From NCBI GenBank assembly GCA_014651175.1, contig BMWJ01000004.1, positions 310,001-374,000 of the forward strand: a stretch of DNA of 64,000 nucleotides. The letters are read 5' to 3'. The DNA is from Streptomyces clavifer. GTDB taxonomy: Bacteria; Actinomycetota; Actinomycetes; Streptomycetales; Streptomycetaceae. Below are positions 45,433 through 53,801 of the stretch, piece after piece. Positions within the stretch are counted from its first letter, which is position 1. Each line of letters opens with the position of its first letter. The notes under the pieces were generated by a model. That model saw only the letters and a list, made by a program, of their open reading frames with translations, searched no databases and was not told the origin of the DNA. A program made the translations under genes and the position numbers.

Positions 45433-46332
45433 CTACTTCTTGAAGCCGTAGTCCATGAGCTTCTTCGCGTCCGAGGTACGGGTCGTCGACGAGGTCGAGG
45501 TGAGGACCGTGCCGATGACCGTCTTGCCGCTGCGGGTCGCGGCGAAGACCAGGCAGTACTTGGCCGTCGGGCCCGAGCCCGTCTTCACACCGATCGCTCC
45601 GCTGTAGGTGCCGAGCAGGGCGTTGGTGTTGGACCACGACATGTAGCGGTAGCCACCGCTCTTCGTCGTGACCTTCTGCTTCGTCGACTTCGTCTTCACG
45701 ATCGCGCGGAACGTGGAGCTCTTCATCGCGCTGCTGGCGATCTTCGTCAGGTCGCGGGGCGTCGAGTAGTTCGAGCCGCTGCTGATGCCGTCGAACGAGT
45801 CGAAGTGCGTGTTCTTCAGACCGAGGCTCTTCGCGCTGGCGTTCATCTTGCCGATGAACGACTTCACCCGGGCCGCCCGGGTCGTGCCGGAGCCGAACTT
45901 GTCGGCCAGCGCGTAGGCGGCGTCGCAGCCGGACGGCAGCATCAGCCCGTACAGGAGCTGGCGGACCGTGACCTTGTCGCCGACGATCAGCCGCGCGGAG
46001 GAAGCGGTGTTGGCGACGATGTAGTCGCTGTACGCCTTCTGGACGGTGACCTTGGAGTCCAGATTCAGGTTCTTCTGGGCCAGCACCACCTTGGCCGTCA
46101 TTATCTTGGTGGTGGAGCCGGTCGAGCGGCGGGTGTCCGCTGCTTTGCTGTACAGCGTCTTCGCGGTGCCGTTGTTCATCACGAAGCCGCCCTTGGCGGT
46201 GATCGTGGGAGTCGGCGGTGTCGCTGCCTGAGCTGTCGAGGCGAACGCGCTGCCCGCGAGGACGGCACCCGCGGTGAGAGCCACAGTGGCGGCAACGGTT
46301 GCGCGGTTTATGCCCTTAAGACCGGTTTTCAA
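45433..46332 (-). CDS. Low-mass penicillin-binding protein, K15-type DD-transpeptidase
   Basis: 299 aa with signal peptide (VAATVALTAGAVLAGSAFASTAQA, cut near 36-37). Active-site motifs are STTK at 73-76, SGC at 134-136 and KTG at 250-252. The Ser-Gly-Cys second motif, in place of the usual SxN, is the hallmark of the Streptomyces K15 DD-transpeptidase, and the 61-residue spacing between the first two motifs also matches. The start is TTG (46330-46332) with GGAG 8 nt upstream. It is secreted and acts on peptidoglycan cross-links. Databases often label this family D-Ala-D-Ala carboxypeptidase. Confidence 0.92.
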   Translation of the reverse strand: MKTGLKGINRATVAATVALTAGAVLAGSAFASTAQAATPPTPTITAKGGFVMNNGTAKTLYSKAADTRRSTGSTTKIMTAKVVLAQKNLNLDSKVTVQKAYSDYIVANTASSARLIVGDKVTVRQLLYGLMLPSGCDAAYALADKFGSGTTRAARVKSFIGKMNASAKSLGLKNTHFDSFDGISSGSNYSTPRDLTKIASSAMKSSTFRAIVKTKSTKQKVTTKSGGYRYMSWSNTNALLGTYSGAIGVKTGSGPTAKYCLVFAATRSGKTVIGTVLTSTSSTTRTSDAKKLMDYGFKK

Positions 46333-46652
46333 GTCAAACGCTCCAAATACCCCTGGAATGCGGCCACATGAGGGTGCCGCTCGGTGGTGAGACTCATGAG
46401 GCCACCGAATGGATGTGCTGCTGCCGGGGTGATTTCGGGAGCACGTGCCCGGGTGGGGAGGATCGGGGGACGTACCGGCGGAATTCGATACCGCGGGCCG
46501 CGGGGCCCGGGGTGCGGGAGGTCCGGCCCGGGAGGAGCCGGACCGGCGCGCGTCCGGTCGCGCAGGGGCCCGGAATCGAGGCGTGCCGTGTGCGGTGAGT
46601 CCGCATCGTGGAACGTTCTGTCATGCGTTCATGTTGTATCTATGCTGTGTGC
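46333..46652. other. Divergent gap between the DD-transpeptidase and gntR
   Basis: 320 bp with no supported gene. It holds promoters for both genes. The last 45 bp (TTCATGTTGTATCTATGCTG) are AT-richer and probably carry the gntR promoter, close enough to the start codon to suggest a very short or absent leader. Confidence 0.5.
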
Positions 46653-47336
46653 ATGCCTGCCGCGCCCCCTGCTCCCGTCGAACCGGTGAAGACCTCCGCC
46701 AAGCAGCCCCCCGCTGCCGAACGCGTCTACACCCACATCAAGGAGGCGGTCCTCGACCGCCGCTACGAGGGGGGCACGCTCCTCACCGAGGGCGACCTGG
46801 CGGAAGCCGTCGGGGTGTCCCGCACGCCGGTGCGGGAGGCGCTGCTGCGGCTGGAGGTCGAGGGGCTGATCAGGCTCTACCCGAAGAAGGGTGCCCTGGT
46901 CCTCGCCGTCTCCGCGCAGGAGATCGCCGATGTCGTGGAGACCCGGCTGCTCGTCGAGGAGTTCGCCGCGCGCAAGGCCGTTCCCGCCTCGGCGCAGCTG
47001 ATCGCCCGTCTGGAGCAGCTCCTGGAGGAACAGCGGCAGCTGGCGGAGGCCGGTGACCTGGCCGCGGTGGCCGTCAAGGACCGCTGCTTCCACGCCGAGA
47101 TCGTGAAGCACGCGGGCAACGAGATCCTCTCCCGCCTCTACGACCAGCTCCGCGACCGGCAGTTGCGGATGGGCGTCGCCGTGATGGAGGCACACCCCGG
47201 CAGGATCGCCGCCAACATCACCGAGCACGGTGAGCTGCTGGACGCCATCAGGGTCGGCGACGCCGAAGGCGCCGCGCAGGTCGTGCGGCGCCACGTCAGC
47301 CGGGTCAAGGTGCCGGTCCGGGGTGAGGACCGGTGA
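46653..47336 (+). CDS. GntR-family regulator, FadR/FCD subfamily
   Basis: 227 aa from ATG 46653. The winged helix AERVYTHIKEAVLDRRYEGGTLLTEGDLAEAVGVSRTPVREALLRLEVEGLI is followed by an all-helical FCD ligand domain (ETRLLVEEFAARKA, DRCFHAEIVKHAGNEIL, ITEHGELLDAIRVGDAEGAAQVVRRHV) with the metal-binding Asp/His pattern. Its stop overlaps the MFS start (GTGA), so it probably regulates the transporter with which it is co-transcribed. The ligand is unknown. Confidence 0.93.
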   Translation: MPAAPPAPVEPVKTSAKQPPAAERVYTHIKEAVLDRRYEGGTLLTEGDLAEAVGVSRTPVREALLRLEVEGLIRLYPKKGALVLAVSAQEIADVVETRLLVEEFAARKAVPASAQLIARLEQLLEEQRQLAEAGDLAAVAVKDRCFHAEIVKHAGNEILSRLYDQLRDRQLRMGVAVMEAHPGRIAANITEHGELLDAIRVGDAEGAAQVVRRHVSRVKVPVRGEDR

Positions 47337-48648
47337 CGTCCGCAGCCCCCACCCTCTCCCTGCCCGGAGACCCGCCCGGTGGCCGGCGTGCCGCCTGGAT
47401 CTGGGGCATCGGGGTCGCCGTCTACTTCGTCGCCATCATCTTCCGGACGAGCCTGGGCGTCGCCGGCCTCGACGCCGCCGACCGGTTCGACGTGAACGCC
47501 TCGGCCCTGTCGACGTTCTCCATCCTCCAACTGCTCGTCTACGCGGGCATGCAGATACCCGTCGGCCTGATGGTCGACCGGCTCGGGACCAAGAAGGTCC
47601 TCACCATCGGGGTGGTGCTGTTCACGCTGGGACAGCTGGGCTTCGCCCTCTCCCCCTCGTACGGCATGGCCCTCGCCTCCCGCGCCCTTCTCGGCTGCGG
47701 TGACGCGATGACGTTCATCAGTGTGCTGAGGCTCGGCGCCCGCTGGTTCCCGGCCCGGCGCGGGCCGCTGATCGGGCAGGTCGCCGCGCTCTTCGGCATG
47801 GCGGGCAACCTCGTCTCGACCCTCTTCATCGCCCGCGCGCTGCACGGATTCGGCTGGACCACCACCTTCGCGGGCAGCGCGGTGGCGGGCGTCGTGGTGC
47901 TGGTGCTGCTGCTGCTCTTCCTGAAGGACCACCCCGAGGGCCACGAGCCGCCGCCGTCCGAGCACGCCGGTTCCGCCTACGTGTGCAAGCAGCTGGCCGC
48001 CGCGTGGCGGGAGCCGGGCACCCGGCTCGGCATGTGGGTGCACTTCACCACGCAGTTCCCCGCCATGGTCTTCCTGCTGCTGTGGGGCATGCCCTTCCTG
48101 GTCGAGGCCCAGGGGCTGAGCAGGGGCACCGCCGGTGAGCTGCTCACGCTGGTGGTGCTCTCCAACATGGCGGTGGGTCTCGTCTACGGGCAGGTCATCG
48201 CCCGGCATCACGCGGCGCGCACTCCGCTGGCGCTGGGCACCGTCGCGGTGACCGCGCTGCTCTGGGCCGCCACGATCCTCCACCCCGGCGACCACGCTCC
48301 GATGTGGCTGCTGATCACCCTGTGCGTGGTGCTCGGCTCCTGCGGACCCGCGTCGATGATCGGTTTCGACTTCGCGCGGCCCGCCAACCCGCCAACCCGC
48401 CGGAGCGTCAGGGGACTGCTTCGGGGATCGTCAACATGGGCGGCTTCGTCGCCTCGATGACCACGCTGTTCGCGGTCGGTGTCCTGCTGGACGCGACGGG
48501 CGACAACTACCGCATCGCGTTCGCCTCGGTCTTCGTGCTGGAGGCGTTCGGGGTCGTGCAGATCCTTCGGCTGCACGCCGGCGCCCGGCACCGGGAACGC
48601 GACCACCATGTCGTCAGCCGGGTTGAGGCCGTGCACGTCCCGGTATGA
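47333..48648 (+). pseudogene. MFS transporter disrupted by an 8-bp tandem duplication
   Basis: Major facilitator with about 12 helices (YFVAIIFRTSLGVAGLDAADRF, GLMVDRLGTKKVLTIGVVLFTLGQLGF). The frame is intact to FDFARPAN, then CCAACCCG occurs twice in tandem (48384-48391, 48392-48399) and shifts the frame, ending at 48460. Removing one copy restores PPERQGTASGIVNMGGFVASMTTLFAVGVLLDATGDNYR and the last two helices, ending at 48648 (435 aa). As sequenced the product would lack the last helices. It may be a null allele, a slippage-reversible switch, or a sequencing error. Translationally coupled to gntR. Confidence 0.88.
48384..48399 (+). repeat. 8-bp tandem duplication causing the MFS frameshift
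   Basis: Two copies of CCAACCCG lie in the longer run CCGCCAACCCGCCAACCCGCCGG. Deleting either copy restores the conserved reading frame. Confidence 0.9.
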
Positions 48649-48655
48649 CCGTGCC

Positions 48656-48699
48656 CGGCGGCGCGCCCGCCCCGGTCCGCGTACGGACGGGCGCCGCCG
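48656..48699. terminator. Bidirectional terminator after the MFS gene
   Basis: The outer stem CGGCGGCG/CGCCGCCG encloses an inner GTCCG-CGTA-CGGAC hairpin, 8 bp after the restored MFS stop and before the converging gene. Confidence 0.65.
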
Positions 48700-48708
48700 A
48701 ACGTCCCG

Positions 48709-49533
48709 CTACGGCGTCACGGCGAAGTGCTGCAGGATCGTCGCCGCCAGATCCTGGTCGCCGTCGACCTTGATCCGGTCCTCCACCGCGTGCGGACGCA
48801 CCCGGCCGCAGGCCAGGCGGTAGTACGTCTCCCAGTCCATCGCCAGTGTCACCGCGGGGCCGAGTGACGGCGCACCGTCGACCGAACCGCGCCCGTCGCC
48901 GTCCACGCGCACCGTGCGCAGGAATTCCACGGGGCCGTGCACATCGAGGACCACGGCTGAATTGGGCGGCGCGCCCGCGTCCTTGGCGACCACCTTCGGC
49001 AGCGCGGCGAGCAGCGTGTCGCGGGCGATCAGGGCGCCGGGGGAGTCCAGGTTGCCCGGCTGACCCAGCGTCGCCCGCAGGTCCTGCTCGTGCACCCAGG
49101 TGTCGAAGGCCCGCATGTGCAGCGCCAGTTCCAGCGTCTGTTCGGCGCCCAGCGGTGCCCGGACCATGGTCTCGGGGGCGCGCGACTCGTTGCGCAGCTG
49201 GCGCATGCGCCGGATGAGGGTGTACTCGAGTTCCGAGGTCATCTCCGGCGCCGTGTGGTGACGCCGCACGTCCACCTGCATCTCCATGTAGCGCTGGTGG
49301 TCGTTCTGCACGTGGTAGAGGTCGCGCGGAAGTGTGTGGATCGGGCGCGGATCGCCGAGCTGTTCGCACTCCATGCCGATGACGTGCGAGACGATGTCGC
49401 GCACCGACCAGCCCGGGCAGGGCGTACGGCGGTTCCACTCCCCCTCGGCGAGCGGCTTGACCAGCTCGGCTATCGACTCGACGGAGTGGGTCCAGGCATC
49501 GGCGTAGGTCTGGAGGCTGGGATGGACGGTCAC
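48709..49533 (-). CDS. Maleylpyruvate isomerase/DinB-like mycothiol-dependent family protein
   Basis: 274 aa from GTG 49531-49533 with GAGGGG just upstream. The N-terminal helical MDMPI domain reads SIAELVKPLAEGEWNRRTPCPGWSVRDIVSHVIGMECEQLGDP. The metal-binding His pattern is suggested by SHVIG and HMRAFDTWVHEQDLR. A C-terminal SCP2-like segment follows. Such proteins use mycothiol or bind divalent metal; the substrate is unknown. The frame is open far upstream, but that part has no conserved sequence. Confidence 0.85.
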   Translation of the reverse strand: MTVHPSLQTYADAWTHSVESIAELVKPLAEGEWNRRTPCPGWSVRDIVSHVIGMECEQLGDPRPIHTLPRDLYHVQNDHQRYMEMQVDVRRHHTAPEMTSELEYTLIRRMRQLRNESRAPETMVRAPLGAEQTLELALHMRAFDTWVHEQDLRATLGQPGNLDSPGALIARDTLLAALPKVVAKDAGAPPNSAVVLDVHGPVEFLRTVRVDGDGRGSVDGAPSLGPAVTLAMDWETYYRLACGRVRPHAVEDRIKVDGDQDLAATILQHFAVTP

Positions 49534-49732
49534 GGGACCCCTCGTGCGGTTCTGCGGTGCATGGGCTGGAGAGCAGGGAGTGCCGGCGGGCTGGCCGGCA
49601 CTGACGGCGCTGTCTGCGGGCTGCGTGGGAGGTTCGCTCGCTAAGTTACGCTGCGGGCAGGCACCCCGGCAGTGCTTTCGTGTGACGATCGTAGGCCCGT
49701 GTTGACGTCTCTCATGCCAGGACGGTGGTAGT

Positions 49733-50524
49733 GTGCTCGCCTCCCTCATCCAGATCGCAGTAAATCCGGACGAAACCACCAATTCCCGCAGGGAGCGCGC
49801 GGCTTCACTGGTAGTCGCGCAGTGTGGTGCGGACCTGGTCGTCCTTCCCGAACTCTGGCCGGTCGGCGCCTTCGCCTACACCGTGTTCGACGAGGAGGCC
49901 GAACCGCTGCAGGGCCCCACGCACGAGGTGATGGCCGAGGCCGCGGCCGAGGCCGGCGTCTGGCTGCACGCGGGGTCCTTCGTGGAGCGCGCCGAGGACG
50001 GCACCCTCTACAACACCTCACTCGTCTTCACGCCCGAGGGCGAGCGGGCCGCCGCGTACCGCAAGATCCACCGCTTCGGCTTCGACAAGGGCGAGGCGGT
50101 GATGATGGGCGCCGGTGCGGAGCTCGTCACCGTCGCCCTGCCGCAGACCACCCTGGGCCTCGCCACCTGCTACGACCTGCGCTTCCCCGAGATGTTCCGC
50201 GGGCTCGTCGACGCGGGGGCCGAGACGCTGGTCGTCGCGGCGGGCTGGCCGGAGCGCCGCCGCGCGCACTGGACGCTGCTGGCGCAGGCCCGCGCCGTCG
50301 AGAACCAGGCGTACGTTCTGGCCGTCGGTACCGCGGGAACGCACGCCGGGGTCGATCAGGCCGGGCACAGCATCGTCGTCGACCCGTGGGGCGAGGTGCT
50401 CGCGGAGGCGGGGGCGGGCGAGGAGGTCCTCAGCGTGGAGTTCGACCCGGCGAGGACCGTCACCACCCGTGAGCAGTTCCCCGCCCTCAAGGACCGCCGA
50501 CTGGGGCTCGCCCCGCCGCGCTGA
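49733..50524 (+). CDS. Carbon-nitrogen hydrolase (nitrilase superfamily)
   Basis: 263 aa from GTG 49733. The catalytic triad is visible: Glu in VVLPELWP near 40, Lys in YRKIHRFGFDKGE near 110 and Cys in LATCYDLRFPEMF near 146. Other family segments are NTSLVFTPEG and ARAVENQAYVLAVG. It probably cleaves an amide such as an omega-amide or deaminated glutathione-like compound. A TTGACG hexamer at 49702-49707 could be its -35 box. No partner gene is coupled to it. Confidence 0.9.
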   Translation: MLASLIQIAVNPDETTNSRRERAASLVVAQCGADLVVLPELWPVGAFAYTVFDEEAEPLQGPTHEVMAEAAAEAGVWLHAGSFVERAEDGTLYNTSLVFTPEGERAAAYRKIHRFGFDKGEAVMMGAGAELVTVALPQTTLGLATCYDLRFPEMFRGLVDAGAETLVVAAGWPERRRAHWTLLAQARAVENQAYVLAVGTAGTHAGVDQAGHSIVVDPWGEVLAEAGAGEEVLSVEFDPARTVTTREQFPALKDRRLGLAPPR

Positions 50525-50525
50525 G

Positions 50526-50545
50526 CCTGTTTCACGTGAAACAGG
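50526..50545. other. parS: parS site 3 within a 20-bp palindrome
   Basis: The core GTTTCACGTGAAAC at 50529-50542 is extended to a perfect 20-bp palindrome (CCT...AGG), placed two bases after the nitrilase stop codon. A GAGCCC/GGGCTC hairpin follows at 50546-50561. The pair may also terminate the converging transcripts. Confidence 0.93.
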
Positions 50546-50559
50546 GAGCCCGACGGGGC

Positions 50560-51060
50560 TCAGTCCCCTCCGTCGCCCTTCTCCTTGTCGGCGAGGACGA
50601 TCACGCACACCGCGACCGCGACGAGCAGTGGCACGTCGGCGTCCTCCCGGACGATGTCGATGCCGTAGGTGTCCCGGACGGTCAGCCATCGCCGGGAGAT
50701 CTGCGCGAGCAGTTCGCCGTCGTAGTCGATCGCGAACTCACGGTCCAGGATCTTGCCGCTGACATCGAGCTCGGTGCCGTCCACCAGGGTCACGCGGTAG
50801 TGGTTGCGGAGCAGTGAGAGCCGCTTCCGCTTGACCTTGGCGAGCTCCGCGCCGTCACGCTCGACGATCATCGTGTCGCGCAGGCTGATCAGCTTCTGGC
50901 GGATGTCCACCAGTACGCGGCCGCCGGCGTCCTTCAGCTCGAACGTGTCGCGGAGCCGCATCGCCTTGCCGTCGACCAGGAAGACCTTGTGTCCGTCCGC
51001 GTCCTCGATCCAGTAGTCGTCGCCGATGGCGAACAGGCGCTCACGCACGAGAAGTCTCAT
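50560..51060 (-). CDS. LURP-one-related (Tubby-like) protein
   Basis: 166 aa. Repeated beta-strand units of the LOR fold: RLLVRERLFAIGDDYWIEDADGHKVFLVDGKAMRLRDTFELKDAGGRVLVDIRQKLISLRDTMIVERDG, then KVKRKRLSLLRNHYRVTL and FAIDYDGELLAQISRRWLTVRDTYGIDI. It ends with a short hydrophobic stretch (VPLLVAVAVCVIVLADKEK) that could touch membrane. In plants and bacteria these proteins resemble phospholipid scramblases; bacterial function is not established. Confidence 0.85.
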   Translation of the reverse strand: MRLLVRERLFAIGDDYWIEDADGHKVFLVDGKAMRLRDTFELKDAGGRVLVDIRQKLISLRDTMIVERDGAELAKVKRKRLSLLRNHYRVTLVDGTELDVSGKILDREFAIDYDGELLAQISRRWLTVRDTYGIDIVREDADVPLLVAVAVCVIVLADKEKGDGGD

Positions 51061-51124
51061 GGATCACAGGTTCCCCGACGCCCCGCCGGAATGCGCGCAG
51101 GCCGCGGTGATGTTGACTGGTGGC

Positions 51125-52933
51125 ATGACAGCACGTGCACGCGTCCGCGCCCCCGAACTGATCGGCAAGGGCGGCTGGCTCAATACAGGCGACCAGCAGT
51201 ACACCCTCGCTGATCTGCGAGGACGCATCGTGATCCTGGACTTCTGGACGTTCTGCTGCGTGAACTGTCTGCATGTCCTCGATGAGCTGCGCGAGCTGGA
51301 GGAGAAGCACCGCGACACCGTGGTGATCATCGGTGTCCACTCTCCGAAGTTCGTCCACGAGGCGGAGCACCAGGCGGTCGTCGACGCCGTCGAGCGCTAC
51401 GCGGTGCACCACCCCGTCCTCGACGACCCCGAGCTCGCCACCTGGAAGCAGTACGCCGTGCGCGCGTGGCCGACGCTCGTCGTCGTCGACCCGGAGGGCT
51501 ACGTCGTCGCCCAGCACGCGGGCGAGGGCCACGCGCACGCCATCGAGAAGCTCGTCCAGGAGCTGGAGGACGAGCACGCCGCCAAGGGCACCCTGCGCCG
51601 CGGCGACGGCCCCTACGTCGCTCCCGAGCCGGTCGCCACGCATCTGCGGTTCCCCGGCAAGGCGCTCGCCCTCGCCGACGGCGGCTTCCTGGTCTCCGAC
51701 ACGACCCGGCACCGGCTGGTCGAGCTGGACGCGGACGGCGAGACCGTGCGCAGGCACTTCGGTTCCGGTACGCGCGGTTTCACGGACGGCGGCCCCTCCG
51801 AGGCCGAGTTCAGCGAGCCGCAGGGCCTCGCGCTCCTGCCCGACGGGCGGATCGCCGTCGCGGACACGGTCAACCACGCGATCAGGGCCCTCGACCCCGC
51901 CACGGGCCTGACCACAACGCTCGCCGGCACGGGCCGTCAGTGGTGGCAGGGTTCCGCCACCAGCGGCCCGGCCACGGAGGTCGACCTCTCCTCGCCGTGG
52001 GACATCGCCTGGTTCGACGAGCGGCTGTGGATCGCCATGGCCGGGGTGCACCAGCTGTGGACCTACGACCCCGCCACGGGCACCGTGCGGGTCGCCGCGG
52101 GCACGACCAACGAGGGGCTGGTCGACGGGCCCGGCGCCGAGGCGTGGTTCGCGCAGCCGTCCGGTCTCGCGGCGGCCGGTGACCGGCTCTGGGTCGCCGA
52201 CTCGGAGACCTCCGCACTGCGGTACGTGGACCTGGAGGGCACCGTCCACACCGCCGTCGGTACCGGACTCTTCGACTTCGGGCACCGGGACGGCCCCGCG
52301 GAGCAGGCACTCCTGCAGCACCCGCTGGGCGTCACAGCCCTGCCCGACGGCTCCGTGGCCGTCAGCGACACGTACAACCACGCGCTGCGGCGCTACGACC
52401 CGGAGAGCGGCGAGGTCACCACGCTGGCCACGGACCTGCGGGAACCGAGCGGCGCCGTGCTCGTCGACGGCGACCTGGTCGTCGTCGAGTCCGCACGGCA
52501 CCGGCTGACCCGGCTGCGGCTCCCCGAGGAGGCCGTACGGGTCGCCGACCGGGCCCACCGCACCCAGCGAGCAGCCACGGAGGTCGCCGGGACGCTCCGC
52601 CTCGACGTGGTCTTCCAGGCCCCCGCGGGCCAGAAGCTGGACACCCGGTACGGCCCCTCGACCCGTCTGCTGGTCTCCTCGACCCCGCCGGAACTGCTGG
52701 CCGGGGGATCGGGGCAGGGCACGGACCTGGGCCGCGACCTCCGCCTGGCGGAGGGCTTCACCGAGGGCGTCCTGCACGTGTCCGCGATGGCGGCCTCCTG
52801 CGACGACGACCCGGCGAACGAGTACCCGGCCTGCCACGTGCACCAGCAGGACTGGGGGGTTCCCGTCCGCGTCACCGCCGACGGGGTCTCCAGGCTCCCG
52901 CTGGTACTGGCCGGGATGGACGAGCGGGCCTGA
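51125..52933 (+). CDS. Thioredoxin-like protein fused to an NHL beta-propeller
   Basis: 602 aa. Residues 1-150 are a TlpA-like thioredoxin fold with the redox motif FWTFCCVNCLHVL (CxxC with an extra Cys, near 43-48) and cis-Pro WPTLVVV. From about 160 to 520 NHL-type repeats follow (FLVSDTTRHRLVELDADGE, IAVADTVNHAIRALDPATG, LWVADSETSALRYVD, VAVSDTYNHALRRYDPESG). A C-terminal beta domain has CDDDPANEYPACHVH. No signal peptide is visible, so it is probably cytoplasmic. The family is called NHL-domain thioredoxin (NHLRC2-like). Confidence 0.93.
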   Translation: MTARARVRAPELIGKGGWLNTGDQQYTLADLRGRIVILDFWTFCCVNCLHVLDELRELEEKHRDTVVIIGVHSPKFVHEAEHQAVVDAVERYAVHHPVLDDPELATWKQYAVRAWPTLVVVDPEGYVVAQHAGEGHAHAIEKLVQELEDEHAAKGTLRRGDGPYVAPEPVATHLRFPGKALALADGGFLVSDTTRHRLVELDADGETVRRHFGSGTRGFTDGGPSEAEFSEPQGLALLPDGRIAVADTVNHAIRALDPATGLTTTLAGTGRQWWQGSATSGPATEVDLSSPWDIAWFDERLWIAMAGVHQLWTYDPATGTVRVAAGTTNEGLVDGPGAEAWFAQPSGLAAAGDRLWVADSETSALRYVDLEGTVHTAVGTGLFDFGHRDGPAEQALLQHPLGVTALPDGSVAVSDTYNHALRRYDPESGEVTTLATDLREPSGAVLVDGDLVVVESARHRLTRLRLPEEAVRVADRAHRTQRAATEVAGTLRLDVVFQAPAGQKLDTRYGPSTRLLVSSTPPELLAGGSGQGTDLGRDLRLAEGFTEGVLHVSAMAASCDDDPANEYPACHVHQQDWGVPVRVTADGVSRLPLVLAGMDERA

Positions 52934-52937
52934 CGGC

Positions 52938-53633
52938 TCAGAAGTCGTCGGCGCCGTTGCGCAGCTCGTACGTCCAGTAGCCGGTCGCCCACGCGGCCGG
53001 ATCGACGGCGAGGCCCTCGGCGCCGGGGGCCTTCACGATGGCCATGCCGCCGTTGCCCGGAAGCGTGACGGAGAAGTCCTTCACGGTCTGCACGTCCTCG
53101 TCCATCCCGCCGTCCGACAGCTTCACCAGCGCGTACGCGGGCGCACCGGCCTCGAGCACGACCGGGGCGGCGGGCTTGCTCCTGTCCACGGCCGGGACGG
53201 TCCCCCGGGCGTTCTCCAGGAAGCGGATCTCCGGGAAGCCGTCCAGCCGGCAGCTGTGGCCCGAGGTGTTCTTCGCCGTCAGGACGATGTGCGTGTAGGG
53301 CGGGCCGTCCTGGAGCGCCGCGCCGATCTGCAGGCCCTTGGTGGTGCAGGCGGGAGCGGACGACGAGGAGCCGCCGGTGTCCTTCGTGGCGGAGGTCTGC
53401 GTGCCGCCCGCCCCGTCCGACGCACCGGCGGCCCGGGCGGTGCCGCTGTCCTTCGCCGCGCCGGTGTCCCGCGCGGTCGCCGCCGTCGAGGAGGCTGCGG
53501 CCGGCGCGGCAGCGTCCGCCGGGCCGGCGGACTTCGTGCCGGTGCCGTCGTCACCGCAGGCGGTGAGGGCCAGGGCGAGCACCGCCGTGGACACGGCGGC
53601 GAGGACGGTGGTGCGGTTGCGGAACGTACGCAT
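52938..53633 (-). CDS. DUF4232-containing lipoprotein
   Basis: 231 aa. Signal sequence with lipobox LTAC (Cys near 26, followed by GDD) predicts lipid anchoring. About 75 disordered Ala/Ser/Thr/Gly residues come next, then a DUF4232 domain (KGLQIGAALQDGPPYTHIVLTAKNTSGHSCRLDGFPEIRF, ending GYWTYELRNGADDF). Start ATG 53633 has GGGGGA 6 nt upstream. It converges on the NHL gene with a 4-bp gap. Role at the cell surface is unknown. Confidence 0.88.
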   Translation of the reverse strand: MRTFRNRTTVLAAVSTAVLALALTACGDDGTGTKSAGPADAAAPAAASSTAATARDTGAAKDSGTARAAGASDGAGGTQTSATKDTGGSSSSAPACTTKGLQIGAALQDGPPYTHIVLTAKNTSGHSCRLDGFPEIRFLENARGTVPAVDRSKPAAPVVLEAGAPAYALVKLSDGGMDEDVQTVKDFSVTLPGNGGMAIVKAPGAEGLAVDPAAWATGYWTYELRNGADDF

Positions 53634-53801
53634 GGAGATTCCCCCGTGGGTGTGGTGGTGGCGCGGAGCGAGGCGCCCGCCTGGTCCGGGCGGAGCGCCT
53701 CCGATCTGCTGACATCCATGAGTCTGGCCCCCGCCCCTCACGTCCCGCTGCTGTCCCGCTGACGTCCTGCTGACGTCCGTCGGTGAGGCTCCGGGTGGGC
53801 G

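Noticed and set aside
49702-49733. Full promoter (TTGACG with TGGTAG) for the nitrilase-family gene
   Set aside because: The implied transcription start would lie after the GTG start codon that the conserved N-terminus requires, so only the -35-like hexamer is noted.
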